DNA of 64,000 nt from Agapetus fuscipes (GCA_951799405.1 OX637342.1:2108001-2172000); one strand, 5' to 3'. Positions 32,713 to 42,580 are shown, counted from the stretch's first letter. Program-made: numbers and translations. The notes: generated by a model not told the origin, from the sequence alone.

Positions 32713-33050
32713 TGTTTTTTTTTTTTTTTTTTTTAAGAAAATCCTGTGCGGGAGACTCCCTAGATTCTGAAGACTCTAGGGGTCTATGACACTTGTTGTA
32801 GTGCCGCAGAGGTGTACGAGCTTGGTCGTCGCTACAAAGCGCCAATACTCAAGCAAGACCCAGTTGCTGTAAGGCTGGATGGACCCTTGGTGACCGGTCA
32901 TTGGTAAAGGCTTATGAATTCTTCAACCCAGCGAAGAGCACATTCGAAATATTAATGGTATTTTTGTGTGCTCCGCCGGGATCCGAATCCACAACCTTCC
33001 AAATATTTACGAGTCCGAAGTGTTGCCACAACGGACTACGGACCGGTCCG
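32713..33050 (-). repeat. tRNA-derived SINE S2, full length with poly(A)
   Basis: On the minus strand the head is CGGACCGGTCCGTAGTCCG and the anticodon arm CTTCGGACTCGTAAATATTT. A good box-B-like GGATTCGGATCCCGGCGGAG follows. The element continues through GCTGGGTTGAAGAATTC and ACCGGTCACCAAGGGTCC to AGTCTCCCGCACAGGATT and ends in an A tract (T run at 32717-32734). This is the reference copy for S2. Confidence 0.82.
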
Positions 33051-33067
33051 ATTTTATGATTTATATT

Positions 33068-33313
33068 CCTTGACTTATAGGTTGGTATGAGGCTGACCAC
33101 CCATACTGTAAGAAAATGGTTCACATTGCCAATGTCACCCTTGTGTCAGGGAAGGTCGGCAAAAGTTGTAGGGCTTGTGTTCATTTGAGGTTTGGATTAT
33201 ATTTGAAAGTACACATTCAGCATTTGTAAGCGCGAACTACTCGTGTTTGTTTGTGGGCATGCATTTTATATGATCTTCAAAATGTTAATATATCTTTGCA
33301 ACTTAGATTATAG
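33068..33313 (+). repeat. LT repeat, full length
   Basis: Starts at CCTTGACTTATAGGTTGG about 17 bp beyond the S2 head and ends at GCAACTTAGATTATAG. Confidence 0.87.
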
Positions 33314-33790
33314 GGTGACTGTATCCCTTCAGTGAGAGATTTTCAAATCTTATATGAAAATTAAAAAGCACCTCAGTAACTTTTTTAATATAATTTAAAT
33401 ACTAAATGATTTCTTTGCCCTGTTACTATACTCCTTCTAGAATACTAGTTCTACTAAGAACTCCTATTCGAAATGAAAGTCATCGAGTAACTTTTGTATG
33501 AAAGTGGGATAGCACCTCTAAACTTTTCAACCAGATATTGGATTACTCGATTACAGAGTAACAGTCTATACTCGGCTTGTTCTCCCATTAGTTGTTGGAA
33601 ATTATTACTTGTATAACAAGGAGTCATACGAGGATTTAATGAAATTCAAACAGAGAGGGGAGAGCAAGGCACGCCCACTGATATAGTGAATTCTGATGAT
33701 TGTTCCAATGAAAATATTTGTTTTAATGTAACAAGCTTACCATACGTCAACATCATCTATGGAATTACAGCCGGGTATAACCTTTAATTC
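33314..33790. other. Unnamed repeat sequence, no gene
   Basis: Carries the GTCATCGAGTAACTTT and GTGGGATAGCACC motifs shared with about 32426-32590, in the same order. Nothing coding. Confidence 0.4.
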
Positions 33791-33792
33791 TG

Positions 33793-33965
33793 TGCCAATG
33801 TCACCTCTGTTTCAGGGAAGGTCAGCAAGAGTTGCAGCTTGCAGGGTGTATGTCCATTTGAGATTTGGGTTTTTATGTTGAAGGCTCTTATACGTGTCTG
33901 CTTGTGGGAATGCATTTAATAACAATCTCAGATGTAACGTATATTTGCAATTTAGATTATAGATT
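33793..33965 (+). repeat. LT repeat, internally deleted
   Basis: Starts at TGCCAATGTCACCTCTG. GTTGCAGCTTGCAGGG shows a small duplication in the GTTGCAGGG block. The CATGCGGCATG block is lost. It ends at GCAATTTAGATTATAG. Confidence 0.75.
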
Positions 33966-34103
33966 CTAGTATGGGTTTTGGCCTCCTTGATTAACCGGAG
34001 CCACCGCTGCCAGTGTAACGCCTTCTCCCTCCAGTTTCATACTCCTACCGCACGGCAATTTGCCACCTCAATCTGGGTCTTCCCACTGTTCTACACCTCT
34101 GTT

Positions 34104-34316
34104 TTTATTTTAACCCGAAATCAAAATACCATCAAGGTTTAGTCAGCCATCAAAATAAATAAAAAACTACTCGAAAACAGGGAAATCCCCACTTCCAGTG
34201 AAGTATTTTGCGTCATATCAGTCCATTTACCTGTGAAAAGAAACTGTTTCCAATTAAAACATCGGGTAGGTATATATGGTAACAAGAAGTAACACTCTAT
34301 GCATAGCTTAGTCGTA
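34104..34316 (+). repeat. SINE S1, headless
   Basis: TTTTATTTTAACCCGAAATC, CATCAAGGTTTAGTCAGCC, CCCACTTCCAGTGAAGT, AACAAGAAGTAACACTC and GCATAGCTTAGTCG are the body and tail without the tRNA-like part. Confidence 0.65.
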
Positions 34317-35039
34317 TTTTTCTACATATTATCACTGTTGATAAAAAAAACTCTGAAAAAACTATCAAAGCTACCATAAAAAAAATCATACAAGCAACTA
34401 CGTTTTATTCATATAGAACTATCATCGGTATGGATCTCGAGTGATCTTTGTTCGTCTACCTACATGCTCCATTATTTAAAATGATCTCCTCTGATTTCCC
34501 ATACAAATACAGCCATTACTAGGGCGATAGCATCGCGCGGTATTCTTCTTATCCCCCCCTCCTGTGTGACAGATTTTTTTGTCCCTAACAAGCTATCGCG
34601 TTGCCTTAACTACATAGTGAGGATATAAGAATAAGATGGACCATGCATTGAAGACAATAAAAAAATATATATATATATATTAATGCTTTCATACCTTGAT
34701 TGAGATTAATAAAATGAGTATACATGTATCGGCACGGACAAAATTGTGACGTCGGGTTGCTAAGGAAAAGGAAAAAAAGTGTGCTGTTTGCACGCCGAGA
34801 CAATAGTTATCATTTCAATTTTTTGCTGAGTCTTTACGGCTCTTGGCAATCACCTAGTGCTTTTTTCTTTTTGACTTTTGTTGCTTACATATTCAAGAAG
34901 GTAGCAAAGTTCCAAAAAAATAACTCGCAGTATGGAAACGAAACGGAATCGGGAAAGAAAAAAGAACAAATAAATTGTAATCTACCGCAGTCAAAATCTA
35001 TCCGAAAGGACAATTTCAATTTAAATTTACCAAATGAAT
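34317..35039. other. No gene; short repeat B piece and AT run
   Basis: 34734-34785 holds GACGTCGGGTTGCTAAGG, the complement of the Repeat B ACGGTCCTTAGCAACC/CCTAGCAACC motif. (AT)n lies at 34664-34681. A 127-codon frame from 34724 runs through this and into the LT copy, so it is fortuitous. Confidence 0.5.
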
Positions 35040-35220
35040 CTGTTTCAGGGAAGGACGGTAAGAGTTGCTGGGTGTATGTCCATTTGAGATTTGTTTTTTT
35101 GTTGTAGGCTTGCATGCGGCATGTGCAAGCGTAAACTTGTACGTGTCTGCTTGTGAGAATGCATATATAATGTGAATCTCTAATTTGACATATATTTGCA
35201 ACTTAGATTAGGTAAGATTA
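35040..35220 (+). repeat. LT repeat, 5'-truncated
   Basis: Starts at CTGTTTCAGGGAAGGACGG and ends in GCAACTTAGATTAGGTAAG. Confidence 0.8.
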
Positions 35221-35383
35221 GAATGGTCGATTGAAATGAGGCATCGATTACTTAATATTGAAAGACGTGTACAGTTTTCAACAAAAAATAAATAGGCCCT
35301 TCAGCTAAAAAAGTCAAGTTGAAAATTGGATTACGTACAGTACCTACGTGTTGAACTTTTAGGAATTTAATAAGGCACTATTT

Positions 35384-35630
35384 CTTGACTTATACGTTGG
35401 TATGAGGCTGACCCCCATACTGTAAAAAATGGTTCACTTTGCCAATGTCAACCCTGTTTCAGGAAGGACGGAAAGAGTTGCAGGTCTTATGTTAATTTGA
35501 GATTGGGTTTTTACATTGTAGGTTCACATGCGGCAAGTGTTAGCGCGAACTTGTACATGTCTGTAGTGTGAATGCGTTTAAAATGAATCTTAAATGATTT
35601 ACAACTTTGCAGCTTTGATTTAGATTTAGA
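35384..35630 (+). repeat. LT repeat, full length
   Basis: CTTGACTTATACGTTGGTATG to GCAGCTTTGATTTAGATTTAG. TTTAGA-type tail like the copy at 2134. Confidence 0.85.
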
Positions 35631-36170
35631 CTAAGTAGCGCTTTTTTTTAACCAACCTTACACATACGTACTTTTCTTGATTTAAACTCAAAAAACTGTG
35701 TTTCAGTATTCTCAAATCATAAGTATTCAAGTACTGAGATTCTGCCGTTTGAATGGCACTTTTGTCCTCTTGTATTTGTACCGCGGGGCACAAATGAGTG
35801 AACGGAGGGGACAACTGTCATAGGAACACGCTTTTCGGCTAACCGGACTAGCGATCGTAAACCTTACCTACTTTGATCTTAAAATTCTCTGATATGCTCT
35901 CATTTATGTAGAATGGTTGATTCAAAATAGGCATTAATTACCTTTAGAGGTAAAACTGAGAAAAAGACGAAAACTCATATTAAAGGGTTATGAATATTTA
36001 TTCGATTTTCGAACAAAAATCATCATAGTACCTTTCTTATATAGCTCACACGATGCCCTCTTCTACGTCATATATTTTGGAAGAAACGGTCTACCAGTTT
36101 TTCAAAGATCTTTTAGAGATTTTTTAAATATTTATTTAGTGATTTTGTCAATTAATACCGTGTTCTATTT

Positions 36171-36406
36171 GCAACTTTTCATCTGTCGGCGTTTTGCTTA
36201 AACGAGGAGAAAGTATTTTCAAGGCAGGTAATCAAAGCGACACAATCATCTTCGGGTTGGTAATAAGTTAAAAGTATGATGTATTGTCCTTATCTCTATC
36301 GGATTATTTTGAAGCCAGCGCGAAAACCAACGCGTAGCTTTGAAAACCAGCCTTGAAAATACTTTATTCTTGTGAAAGCGAAACGTCGGTAGATGAAAAA
36401 CTTGCG
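36171..36406. repeat. Inverted pair of a 70-bp GAAACGTCGG unit
   Basis: The left arm 36171-36239 (TTGCAACTTTTCATCTGTCGG, then AAAGTATTTTCAAGGCAGG) is the diverged reverse complement of 36337-36406 (CCTTGAAAATACTTTATTC, AAAGCGAAACGTCGGTAG, ATGAAAAACTTGC). The loop is about 97 bp. A single relative lies at 11430 and a piece at 3289. The terminal design recalls Penelope-like inverted terminal segments. Confidence 0.55.
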
Positions 36407-36871
36407 AATAGAACTTGGTCTTACTAATAAGAAATCCATAAAAAATGACATCCAACACCGAGCATGTAGGTGAAAGCTCAAAATTTTATATAGATAGACA
36501 CAATAAAAATATCGATCCTTGAATTGTTACCTGTAAAAGTCAATTGTTTGTCAACATATGAGAAGTGTGTAGGAGGCAAAGAATGTTGACAATAATATTA
36601 TTTTTGTATGAAAGATGGAAGAATTTATTTGTCCTCTAAGCTTTCAGACCCATTCAAAGCGTTTCCACTCTCCGAGAGAAAATATTGTCTCTCCCATAAA
36701 TACATACAAGTGTTTCTTGTTCTGAATCGAACCTTGAACTTTCATTTTATTCACAACAATAATAAAATTACCTATTATAATTATATTTATATTTTGTACA
36801 AAAAATTATACAAATAAAAGATTTTATGAATCAAGGTACCTACTTTTGGAGATTTTGCATAATCGATTGAA
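36407..36871. other. No recognised feature
   Basis: A+T-rich, with short frames only. Confidence 0.5.
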
Positions 36872-36944
36872 ATCTCTGAATGAAATGAAATAAGTATGTA
36901 AGGACCGAAAGGAATGGCGGTTGATTTGCAACAATGGCGGCTAG
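36872..36944 (+). pseudogene. LINE C-terminal relic followed by an LT repeat
   Basis: EMK, stop, VCKDRKEWRLICNNGG, stop (TAG 36942-36944). Same closing block as the other CKDRKKW relics. An LT repeat starts 114 bp downstream on the same strand. Confidence 0.7.
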
Positions 36945-37058
36945 GGCATTAATTCTAAGTGTAATATTAAGTTAAATTTTAATTTTACTTTATTTTTATT
37001 TTAATTTGTAATGTGTCTCATTATGAATTTCTGTAAATCATTTATAATTTTTTGTGCT

Positions 37059-37308
37059 CCTTGACTGATAGGTTGGTACGAGGCTGACCACCCGTGCTTA
37101 AAAATCGGTTCACTTTTGCCAATGCCACCCCGGTTCAGGGAACGGCGGCAGGAGTTGCAAGGTTTATGTCCATGTGAGGTTTTCTTTATTTGTATGCACA
37201 CATGCAGAATGTGTAGGCGCGAACCTACATGTGCCTGTCTGTAGGCATGCATTTCATATGAGCCTTAAATGCTTACATATCCTTGCAGCTTAGATTATAG
37301 ATTATAGT
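37059..37308 (+). repeat. LT repeat, full length (left of tail-to-tail pair)
   Basis: CCTTGACTGATAGGTTGGTAC to GCAGCTTAGATTATAGATTA. Preceded by TTTTTTGTGCT, close to the GTGTATGCT that precedes the copy at 21507. Confidence 0.85.
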
Positions 37309-37312
37309 TAGA

Positions 37313-37566
37313 GTCTAATCTAATCTAATCTAAGTTGGAAAGGTATGTTACATTGGAGTTGCACATTATATGCATTCTCACAAGCAGACACGTACAAGTT
37401 CGCGCTTGCACATGCCGCATGTGAACCTACAACATAATAACCAAATCTCAAATGGACATACACCCTGCAACTCTTGCCGTCCTTCCCTGAAACAGGGGTG
37501 ACATTGGCAAAGTGAAAAAAAACTATAGCATGAGTGGTCAGCCGCATACCAACCTATAAGTCATGG
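37313..37566 (-). repeat. LT repeat, full length (right of tail-to-tail pair)
   Basis: The tail TCTAATCTAATCTAATCTAAG abuts the tail of the preceding copy. The head ends at AACCTATAAGTCATGG. The pair makes an imperfect inverted repeat of about 250-bp arms. Confidence 0.85.
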
Positions 37567-37651
37567 AACATAATTATACGACTATTTACATTTTTATAAA
37601 AGTCGATAATGTTTTTGACATGGATGTTCCGATTTTGTTTTTTTCTCAGTG

Positions 37652-37765
37652 GGCAAACGTCACACGTCTATATGCCATATTAGGGTCCTTGGCAAGCAAT
37701 GATAGAATATTAGTACGCCTTCCCCCTAGCAACCCGGCCGTTGATCAAATATTTCAATTAATGAC
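37652..37765 (+). repeat. Repeat B copy
   Basis: GGGCAAACGTCACACGTC, AGGGTCCTTGGCAAGCAAT and TCCCCCTAGCAACCCGGCC match 20830 and 43527. Confidence 0.55.
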
Positions 37766-37915
37766 TGGAATCAGCAGAGTGAGAAAACGAGAAGTGCATG
37801 CATGAAGAGAGTGATGAATAATATGAAAATGACAGAAAAACACGGAGACATATCTGAGGATGTATTGGCCATCCTTAGCGGAATGGTGGCTGGATACAGT
37901 AACAGAACCTGTACT
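37766..37915 (+). pseudogene. LINE C-terminal relic with TACAG-type tail
   Basis: CAGCAGAGTGAGAAAACGAG and TGCATGAAGAGAGTGATG encode the SENKRR-CMKRVM block in broken frames. The end GGAATGGTGGCTGGATACAG matches the 3' end at 4167. Confidence 0.6.
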
Positions 37916-37958
37916 TTAATAATATAATGTAGTTTAAAAAATATTATTCAGTATTATT

Positions 37959-37985
37959 CGTCATCCCAGTGCTTGTTTGTCTTAT
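37959..37985. mobile_element. M-family MITE, left segment, split by a LINE
   Basis: CGTCATCCCAGTGCTTGTTTG plus TCTTAT is the MITE left end, then homology stops at a T run. The element resumes at 42345. CTTAT at 37981-37985 is the left copy of the LINE target duplication. Confidence 0.85.
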
Positions 37986-38352
37986 TTTTTTTTTTTTTTT
38001 TTTATTTATTTAAAGAAACACAACAGCACATACAAAGCATAAACTCGCAAAAGAATGAAAAGAAAAATATTTTAAGGCCAATAACAGGTTTCGTTAACTT
38101 AAAAATTTCAAAGATACAAACAATCCATATCTACAAATAGCAATAGGAAGAGAAAACAATAAACAAAATAACAAGGTTTAAAATAAAACACAAGAAAAAA
38201 AACCAACTAACAACAAATAATCAGAAAAAAACAACTAACAGAGAACAGGTTTAAGAAAAACGAGAAATACATATACATATGCGCAAATACACAGAGAGAT
38301 GAAAGGATGTTTGAGGAAAGGAGGAAGGATGATAAAAGGGATGAGAAGGGAG

Positions 38353-41208
38353 CTACCTTGATAAAACAGCAATCACACCGTTGAGAAATTTACTTTTTGA
38401 TAATAAAAATATGTCTAAATCGTTAAAATTATCATTGTAAGTGCTGAGCAATCTGTTCATTATTGAATTTTTAGCATAATTTGAATGATATGTATTAGAA
38501 AAGAATAGAGAACCAAGTCTAGTGCGTCTAGAGTGTGGTACACGATAAGTGATCCCCCCACATAGAGAATTAGAATCAATATAGCCATGAATGAGGCCAT
38601 ATAAAAAACTCATGTCTAGGAGAATCCGACGGGATTTCATTGGCATCATTCCATGATGATGAGCGGCAGCACGATGATCATTAAAGTAAACATGTGCCCT
38701 GAAGTTTAGATGCTTAAGAAATTTGTTCTGGATACCCTCTAGTCGACGTATATATGTATCATACATGGGGTTCCAAACAGGAGATGCAAATTCAAGAATA
38801 CTGCGAACATAGGCAAAATACGGTGATTTAACTGCATTCAAATCCTTAAAATCACTGCAAGCTCTCAAGACAAATCCTAGCACTTTGTAAGCCCTCTCAG
38901 TGATGGAAAAGATATGTGAATCGAAAATTAGTCCAGCGTCCATATAAACTCCAAGGTCCCTCACTCCGGTTACAGTCTTCAAATAATTATTATTAATCTG
39001 ATAGTTGTAAGTTAAGGGAATTTTCTTTCGAGTGAAAGTTATTTGTTGACACTTATTTACATTCAGAGATAAATCATTAAGGATACAGTAATGCGAGAGC
39101 CTATCAAGGTCGCTTTGCAGCATTAGGCAGTCCTGATAATTATCTATCCTCATATACACTTTTGTATCATCAGCGTACAACAAGCATTTCGCGTGTTGAA
39201 AACAACACTCAATATCATATACATATGCATTAAATAGAAGAGGACCTAAGTGGGAACCCTGGGGGACACCAGAGGGAATTGTTAAATAATTGGACCTACA
39301 GCCACCGACGACTACCGCTTGAGAACGCCTGTTTAAATATGAGGAGAACCACCGCAAAAGATTGCCGTGTACTCCGAGTGTATGCAATTTTTGTAATAAC
39401 ACACGATGATTGACTCTGTCAAACGCCTTAGAGTAGTCCGTGTACACGACATCAATCTGTCCACCTCTGTCCATTTCCTTGAAGACGCAGTCAGTGAAAA
39501 CTGCCAGATTAGAAACAACCGATCTCTTCCTTAAGAAACCATGTTGAGATTCAGGTATTTGAGAAGATATCAAAGCATATATGTGATTGTAAATTATCTT
39601 CTCAAAGAGTTTCCCAAAAACTGGTAGGATTGATATTGGTCTATAGTTTTCAGCTTTGTTTTTAGATCCAGTCTTATGTATAGGGACAACGTGTGCCATC
39701 TTCCACACACGAGGAAACTCACCTGTAAGGAGAGAACTATTGAATATGATTGTCAATGGGACTGAAAGTTCCTTGGCACAGTTAACAGCCAAAAATGAGG
39801 GGATTCCGTCATGACCCGGACCTTTATTGGAGTCAAGCGTGTTCAAGTATTTGCATACAATTGCCGGTGTAACAGTCAGACCCCTAGTCATCGCTTTGGA
39901 AGAATACACACCATTAAGAGTTTCGTCCCAAGCATCCAAGTGACCATTCACAAACACCGATCCAAAGTAGTCAGAGAGCAACCCTGCCATATCAGCAGCA
40001 TTAGAGGCCACACGATCCCCAAAGGACAACTCCCGAGGCAAAGAAGAAGAATTTTTCTTTCCCTTAAGAAAGGACCAGAACTTTTTAGGATCCTTGGCTA
40101 CAGAATCCTCTGTACGCCTTATAAACCTCGTGTAGCATTCACGTTGAACTCGTTTCTGACGAGCACGCAATAGGGAGAAAGTTTGATAATCCAACGGATC
40201 ACCGAGCAGCCGCCAACGTTTGTGGAATTTGTGCTTTTCTCTAATAATTTTAATAAGTGCAGCAGAAAACCATGATGGGTAAGTGCCCGATCGAATAGTT
40301 TTGCCTGGGATGTAAGTGGCGATACCGCTATTGATTATCCTGTAGAACTCATCCACTGAATGATTCACATTGCTGTGATCAAGCACCTTCTCCCAATCAA
40401 TGTCAAGTAAGAAAGTTTTGAGGCCAGCGTAGTCGCCTTTCCTAAAGAAACGTACCAAGCGCGGAGGCTCAACTATAGATCCTTGGGGGATAAATTTAAT
40501 ATTTAGTTCAATAGATGGATTGTGTGAGTCTTCAACCACCATCGGAAAATCAGCGCGAGAAGCTTCTATAGTGACATTAGAAAAAATCAAGTCTAAAACC
40601 CTATCATTGGCATTAACAACGCCATTGTATTGGTCCAACCCAATTACAGAGTAATTTAAAAATAAGTCCATCGTATGACGATCAGCTATGAGTGGGCTGA
40701 GATGGTCATTAATATCATCCTTTACCCATGTTATATTCGGTAAGTTAAAGTCACCGACAACTAGGAAAGTATCATCTGGGAACAGGTTTCTCAAACTAGT
40801 AAGTACAGAAGCAAAAGACAGCACCATATGTTCGTGACAAGAGCCACCAGCCATATATATGCAAGCGATATGTAAATCAGCAGTGTTCCTGTTTAGAGAC
40901 TTACCCGATACAGTAATCCAGACACACTCCAAATCCGACTGCCAATCCACTCTATGTCGGGCATTCAAGGACTGGCGAGCAGCAATCATGACACCACCAC
41001 CGCGTAAAATACCAGCACTACCTTCATTTCTATCTCTTCTAAAAATATCGTACCGATCATCACACAATTCTTTATTCAAAATGCCATCGTTCAACCAACT
41101 TTCTGAGATTAAAATTACATCATAATCATTTAATAAAACATTTTGTAGGAACGTGTGTGTTTTTGTACGAAGACCTCGTACGTTTTGATAAAACAGTCTT
41201 AATGTCAT
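38353..41208 (-). CDS. LINE ORF2: AP endonuclease and reverse transcriptase, 951 aa
   Basis: ORF2 nicks target DNA and reverse-transcribes the element RNA (target-primed reverse transcription). The N-terminal exonuclease/endonuclease/phosphatase fold shows QNVRG (8-12), SESW with E36, CIYMAGG (116-122), GDFN (152-155), LDLIFSN (205-211) and a terminal SHNPS (228-232). The last is an eroded version of the usual SDH motif, with H229 retained. The RT shows PISILPVFGKLFEKI near 520, DYSKAFDRVNH near 590, GVPQGSHLGPLLF near 640 and the catalytic YADD near 677-680. The thumb and C-terminal region follow (YVRSILEFASPVWNP). The frame has no stop or frameshift over 2,856 bp, full length for this class. 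The ATG is the first in a frame open about 100 bp further upstream. Confidence 0.92.
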   Translation of the reverse strand: MTLRLFYQNVRGLRTKTHTFLQNVLLNDYDVILISESWLNDGILNKELCDDRYDIFRRDRNEGSAGILRGGGVMIAARQSLNARHRVDWQSDLECVWITVSGKSLNRNTADLHIACIYMAGGSCHEHMVLSFASVLTSLRNLFPDDTFLVVGDFNLPNITWVKDDINDHLSPLIADRHTMDLFLNYSVIGLDQYNGVVNANDRVLDLIFSNVTIEASRADFPMVVEDSHNPSIELNIKFIPQGSIVEPPRLVRFFRKGDYAGLKTFLLDIDWEKVLDHSNVNHSVDEFYRIINSGIATYIPGKTIRSGTYPSWFSAALIKIIREKHKFHKRWRLLGDPLDYQTFSLLRARQKRVQRECYTRFIRRTEDSVAKDPKKFWSFLKGKKNSSSLPRELSFGDRVASNAADMAGLLSDYFGSVFVNGHLDAWDETLNGVYSSKAMTRGLTVTPAIVCKYLNTLDSNKGPGHDGIPSFLAVNCAKELSVPLTIIFNSSLLTGEFPRVWKMAHVVPIHKTGSKNKAENYRPISILPVFGKLFEKIIYNHIYALISSQIPESQHGFLRKRSVVSNLAVFTDCVFKEMDRGGQIDVVYTDYSKAFDRVNHRVLLQKLHTLGVHGNLLRWFSSYLNRRSQAVVVGGCRSNYLTIPSGVPQGSHLGPLLFNAYVYDIECCFQHAKCLLYADDTKVYMRIDNYQDCLMLQSDLDRLSHYCILNDLSLNVNKCQQITFTRKKIPLTYNYQINNNYLKTVTGVRDLGVYMDAGLIFDSHIFSITERAYKVLGFVLRACSDFKDLNAVKSPYFAYVRSILEFASPVWNPMYDTYIRRLEGIQNKFLKHLNFRAHVYFNDHRAAAHHHGMMPMKSRRILLDMSFLYGLIHGYIDSNSLCGGITYRVPHSRRTRLGSLFFSNTYHSNYAKNSIMNRLLSTYNDNFNDLDIFLLSKSKFLNGVIAVLSR

Positions 41209-41506
41209 TAAAAAGTTAAGAAAATATACATGTACATGTATATCAAAAAATAAATTAGAAAGAGAGTACCGTAATAAAATGACAAATAATTTATAAAAGA
41301 CTTATCAAGCACGCTGAGAAACAGCTTTCTGTAGCTTAGGGAGGGAGAGAGAGAGGGGGAGAGAGGGAGAGAGAGGATGAAGAAAAAGAAGGATATTAAA
41401 AAGTAAAAATAAAAAGGAAGTGGTTGCACTGAATATGCAAAGTGGTCGAAAATAAAGGAAAACAAAAACAGTGGTCGTAAAAAACAGCATTCGAAAACTG
41501 GCCACA
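41209..41506 (-). other. LINE inter-ORF region with a purine/pyrimidine tract
   Basis: 298 bp separate the ORF1 stop from the ORF2 start. The plus strand carries a G+A-only tract of GAGAGAGGGGGAGAGAG type at about 41338-41377, so the element RNA would be C+U-rich there. Overlapping frames here (130 and 66 codons) are low-complexity by-products. Confidence 0.6.
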
Positions 41507-42322
41507 TCAATTTATACGCTGCAAGTCTTGCTCCGATTCGATTCGGATGGCTGGGGAAACATCGTTTTTTCTCATATAAATACAACAGTTTCGCGTCCAT
41601 ACGTATGAAAATTTTTTGAGTTTTGCAGCTTCTTTGGCCCTTTTTAGCAGAAATTTTGTTGATGCTGTTAAGTGTTCATTGACATAAATCGCTCTTGATT
41701 CCCCCTGCATACCCAGATCAGTCGTCGTTAATCCTCTCTTCTTTCGGATTGCCGCAATCAGGTTGTTCTTCGTTAAATTGCTTTTAAATTTTGCGACAAT
41801 GGCTCTTGGTCTGGAACTCTTGACAACGTGTGAGGCACGAGAGACGTAGATCACATCGTCCCTCTCCAGTTGTACCCCCAGCCCCTCTGCTACCTTGGTG
41901 AGAGCATCCATAGGGCCTGCGGAGCCCTTCTCAGGGATCCCTACGATTTCTAAGTTATTTTGCTTGTCCCTTTGTTCGGCGAGGGACAGCTTAGAGGACA
42001 ACGTGGAAGTTAATTTATCTAAGCATTCCACCTGCCCCTTGTATTTGACCAGCTTGTCCTCACAAGTGCATTTGAATCTTTCAGCCTCAAGTACCTCACA
42101 CCTCGTCTCCAGTGCAGCACATCTACCCTGAAGTTCCTCGAGTGCCTTTAAAACCCTGTCATAATCCATCTTGGGATCCGATTTAAGACCCATTGAAGTC
42201 TGAGTCGAAGCCACAGGAGATGGGCTAGGGCCCGGCTTCAACGATCTTGGGTCCTCCACTTTGCAGCTTCTACACATCCACTGTGAACGGGTCCTAGTGG
42301 TCTGTTTTTTTAAAAACTCCAT
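41507..42322 (-). CDS. LINE ORF1 nucleic-acid-binding protein, N-terminally truncated, 271 codons
   Basis: ORF1 proteins coat element RNA and act as chaperones. Residues W15, C17 and C20 (QWMCRSC) are the last part of an N-terminal PHD-type zinc finger seen in many insect LINE ORF1 proteins. Residues 55-120 form a leucine- and charge-rich coiled coil (VLKALEELQGRCAALE). Residues 121-265 form the Baculo_FP/transposase-22-like domain: QNNLEIVGIPEKG, SRPRAIVAKFKS, RAIYVNEHLTAS, VWTRNCCIYMRKN, IESEQDL. The ATG at 42322 is internal to the original protein: the frame stays open for four more codons upstream (VQLP) before insertion-site sequence. The zinc finger is thus decapitated by 5' truncation. 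Confidence 0.85.
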   Translation of the reverse strand: MEFLKKQTTRTRSQWMCRSCKVEDPRSLKPGPSPSPVASTQTSMGLKSDPKMDYDRVLKALEELQGRCAALETRCEVLEAERFKCTCEDKLVKYKGQVECLDKLTSTLSSKLSLAEQRDKQNNLEIVGIPEKGSAGPMDALTKVAEGLGVQLERDDVIYVSRASHVVKSSRPRAIVAKFKSNLTKNNLIAAIRKKRGLTTTDLGMQGESRAIYVNEHLTASTKFLLKRAKEAAKLKKFSYVWTRNCCIYMRKNDVSPAIRIESEQDLQRIN

Positions 42323-42344
42323 AGGTAATTGAACTTATCACTTA

Positions 42345-42580
42345 CTTATCAACCATTTGATTCAAAGATGACCTTTCAATGAAATCGTCTTGAAAATAAC
42401 ATTCTACACAATCTGAACTAAGAAAAAAACGTAAAACATGGTGACGTGGGAGTTGTTTTAAATATTTTTAAAATCAATTTCGACTTTTCATTAGACACAT
42501 TGGTAAGTAGTAAACATACAAACATTGCTCATGTGAAATTACCTCTGATGGACATAAAACAAATTGGCACTGAGGGAGCG
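42345..42580. mobile_element. M-family MITE, right segment
   Basis: Resumes at CTTATCAACCATTTGATTC and runs through TTCTACACAATCTGAACTAAG to CACTGAGGGAGCG. Outer flanks TATT (37955-37958) and AATT (42581-42584) match at three of four bases. Confidence 0.85.

Larger units (their letters stand above)
37986..42344 (-). mobile_element. 5'-truncated Jockey/CR1-type LINE, about 4.36 kb
   Basis: On the minus strand it comprises truncated ORF1, a 298-bp inter-ORF region, intact ORF2, a 3' UTR of about 350 bp with AATAAATAAA, and a poly(A) tail (T run 37986-38003). It is flanked by CTTAT at 37981-37985 and 42345-42349, inside an M MITE. It has no RNase H domain after the RT, consistent with the Jockey/CR1 grade. 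The clade cannot be fixed by eye. It is the best-preserved mobile element in the window. Confidence 0.85.

Noticed and set aside
34724..35107. 127-codon open frame
   Set aside because: Its C-terminal part is translated LT repeat and its start overlaps a Repeat B piece.
39811..40173. Plus-strand 120-codon frame
   Set aside because: Antisense shadow of LINE ORF2.
41208..41600. 130-codon minus-strand frame
   Set aside because: Overlaps the end of ORF1 and the purine tract in another frame; low-complexity serine/leucine/phenylalanine run.
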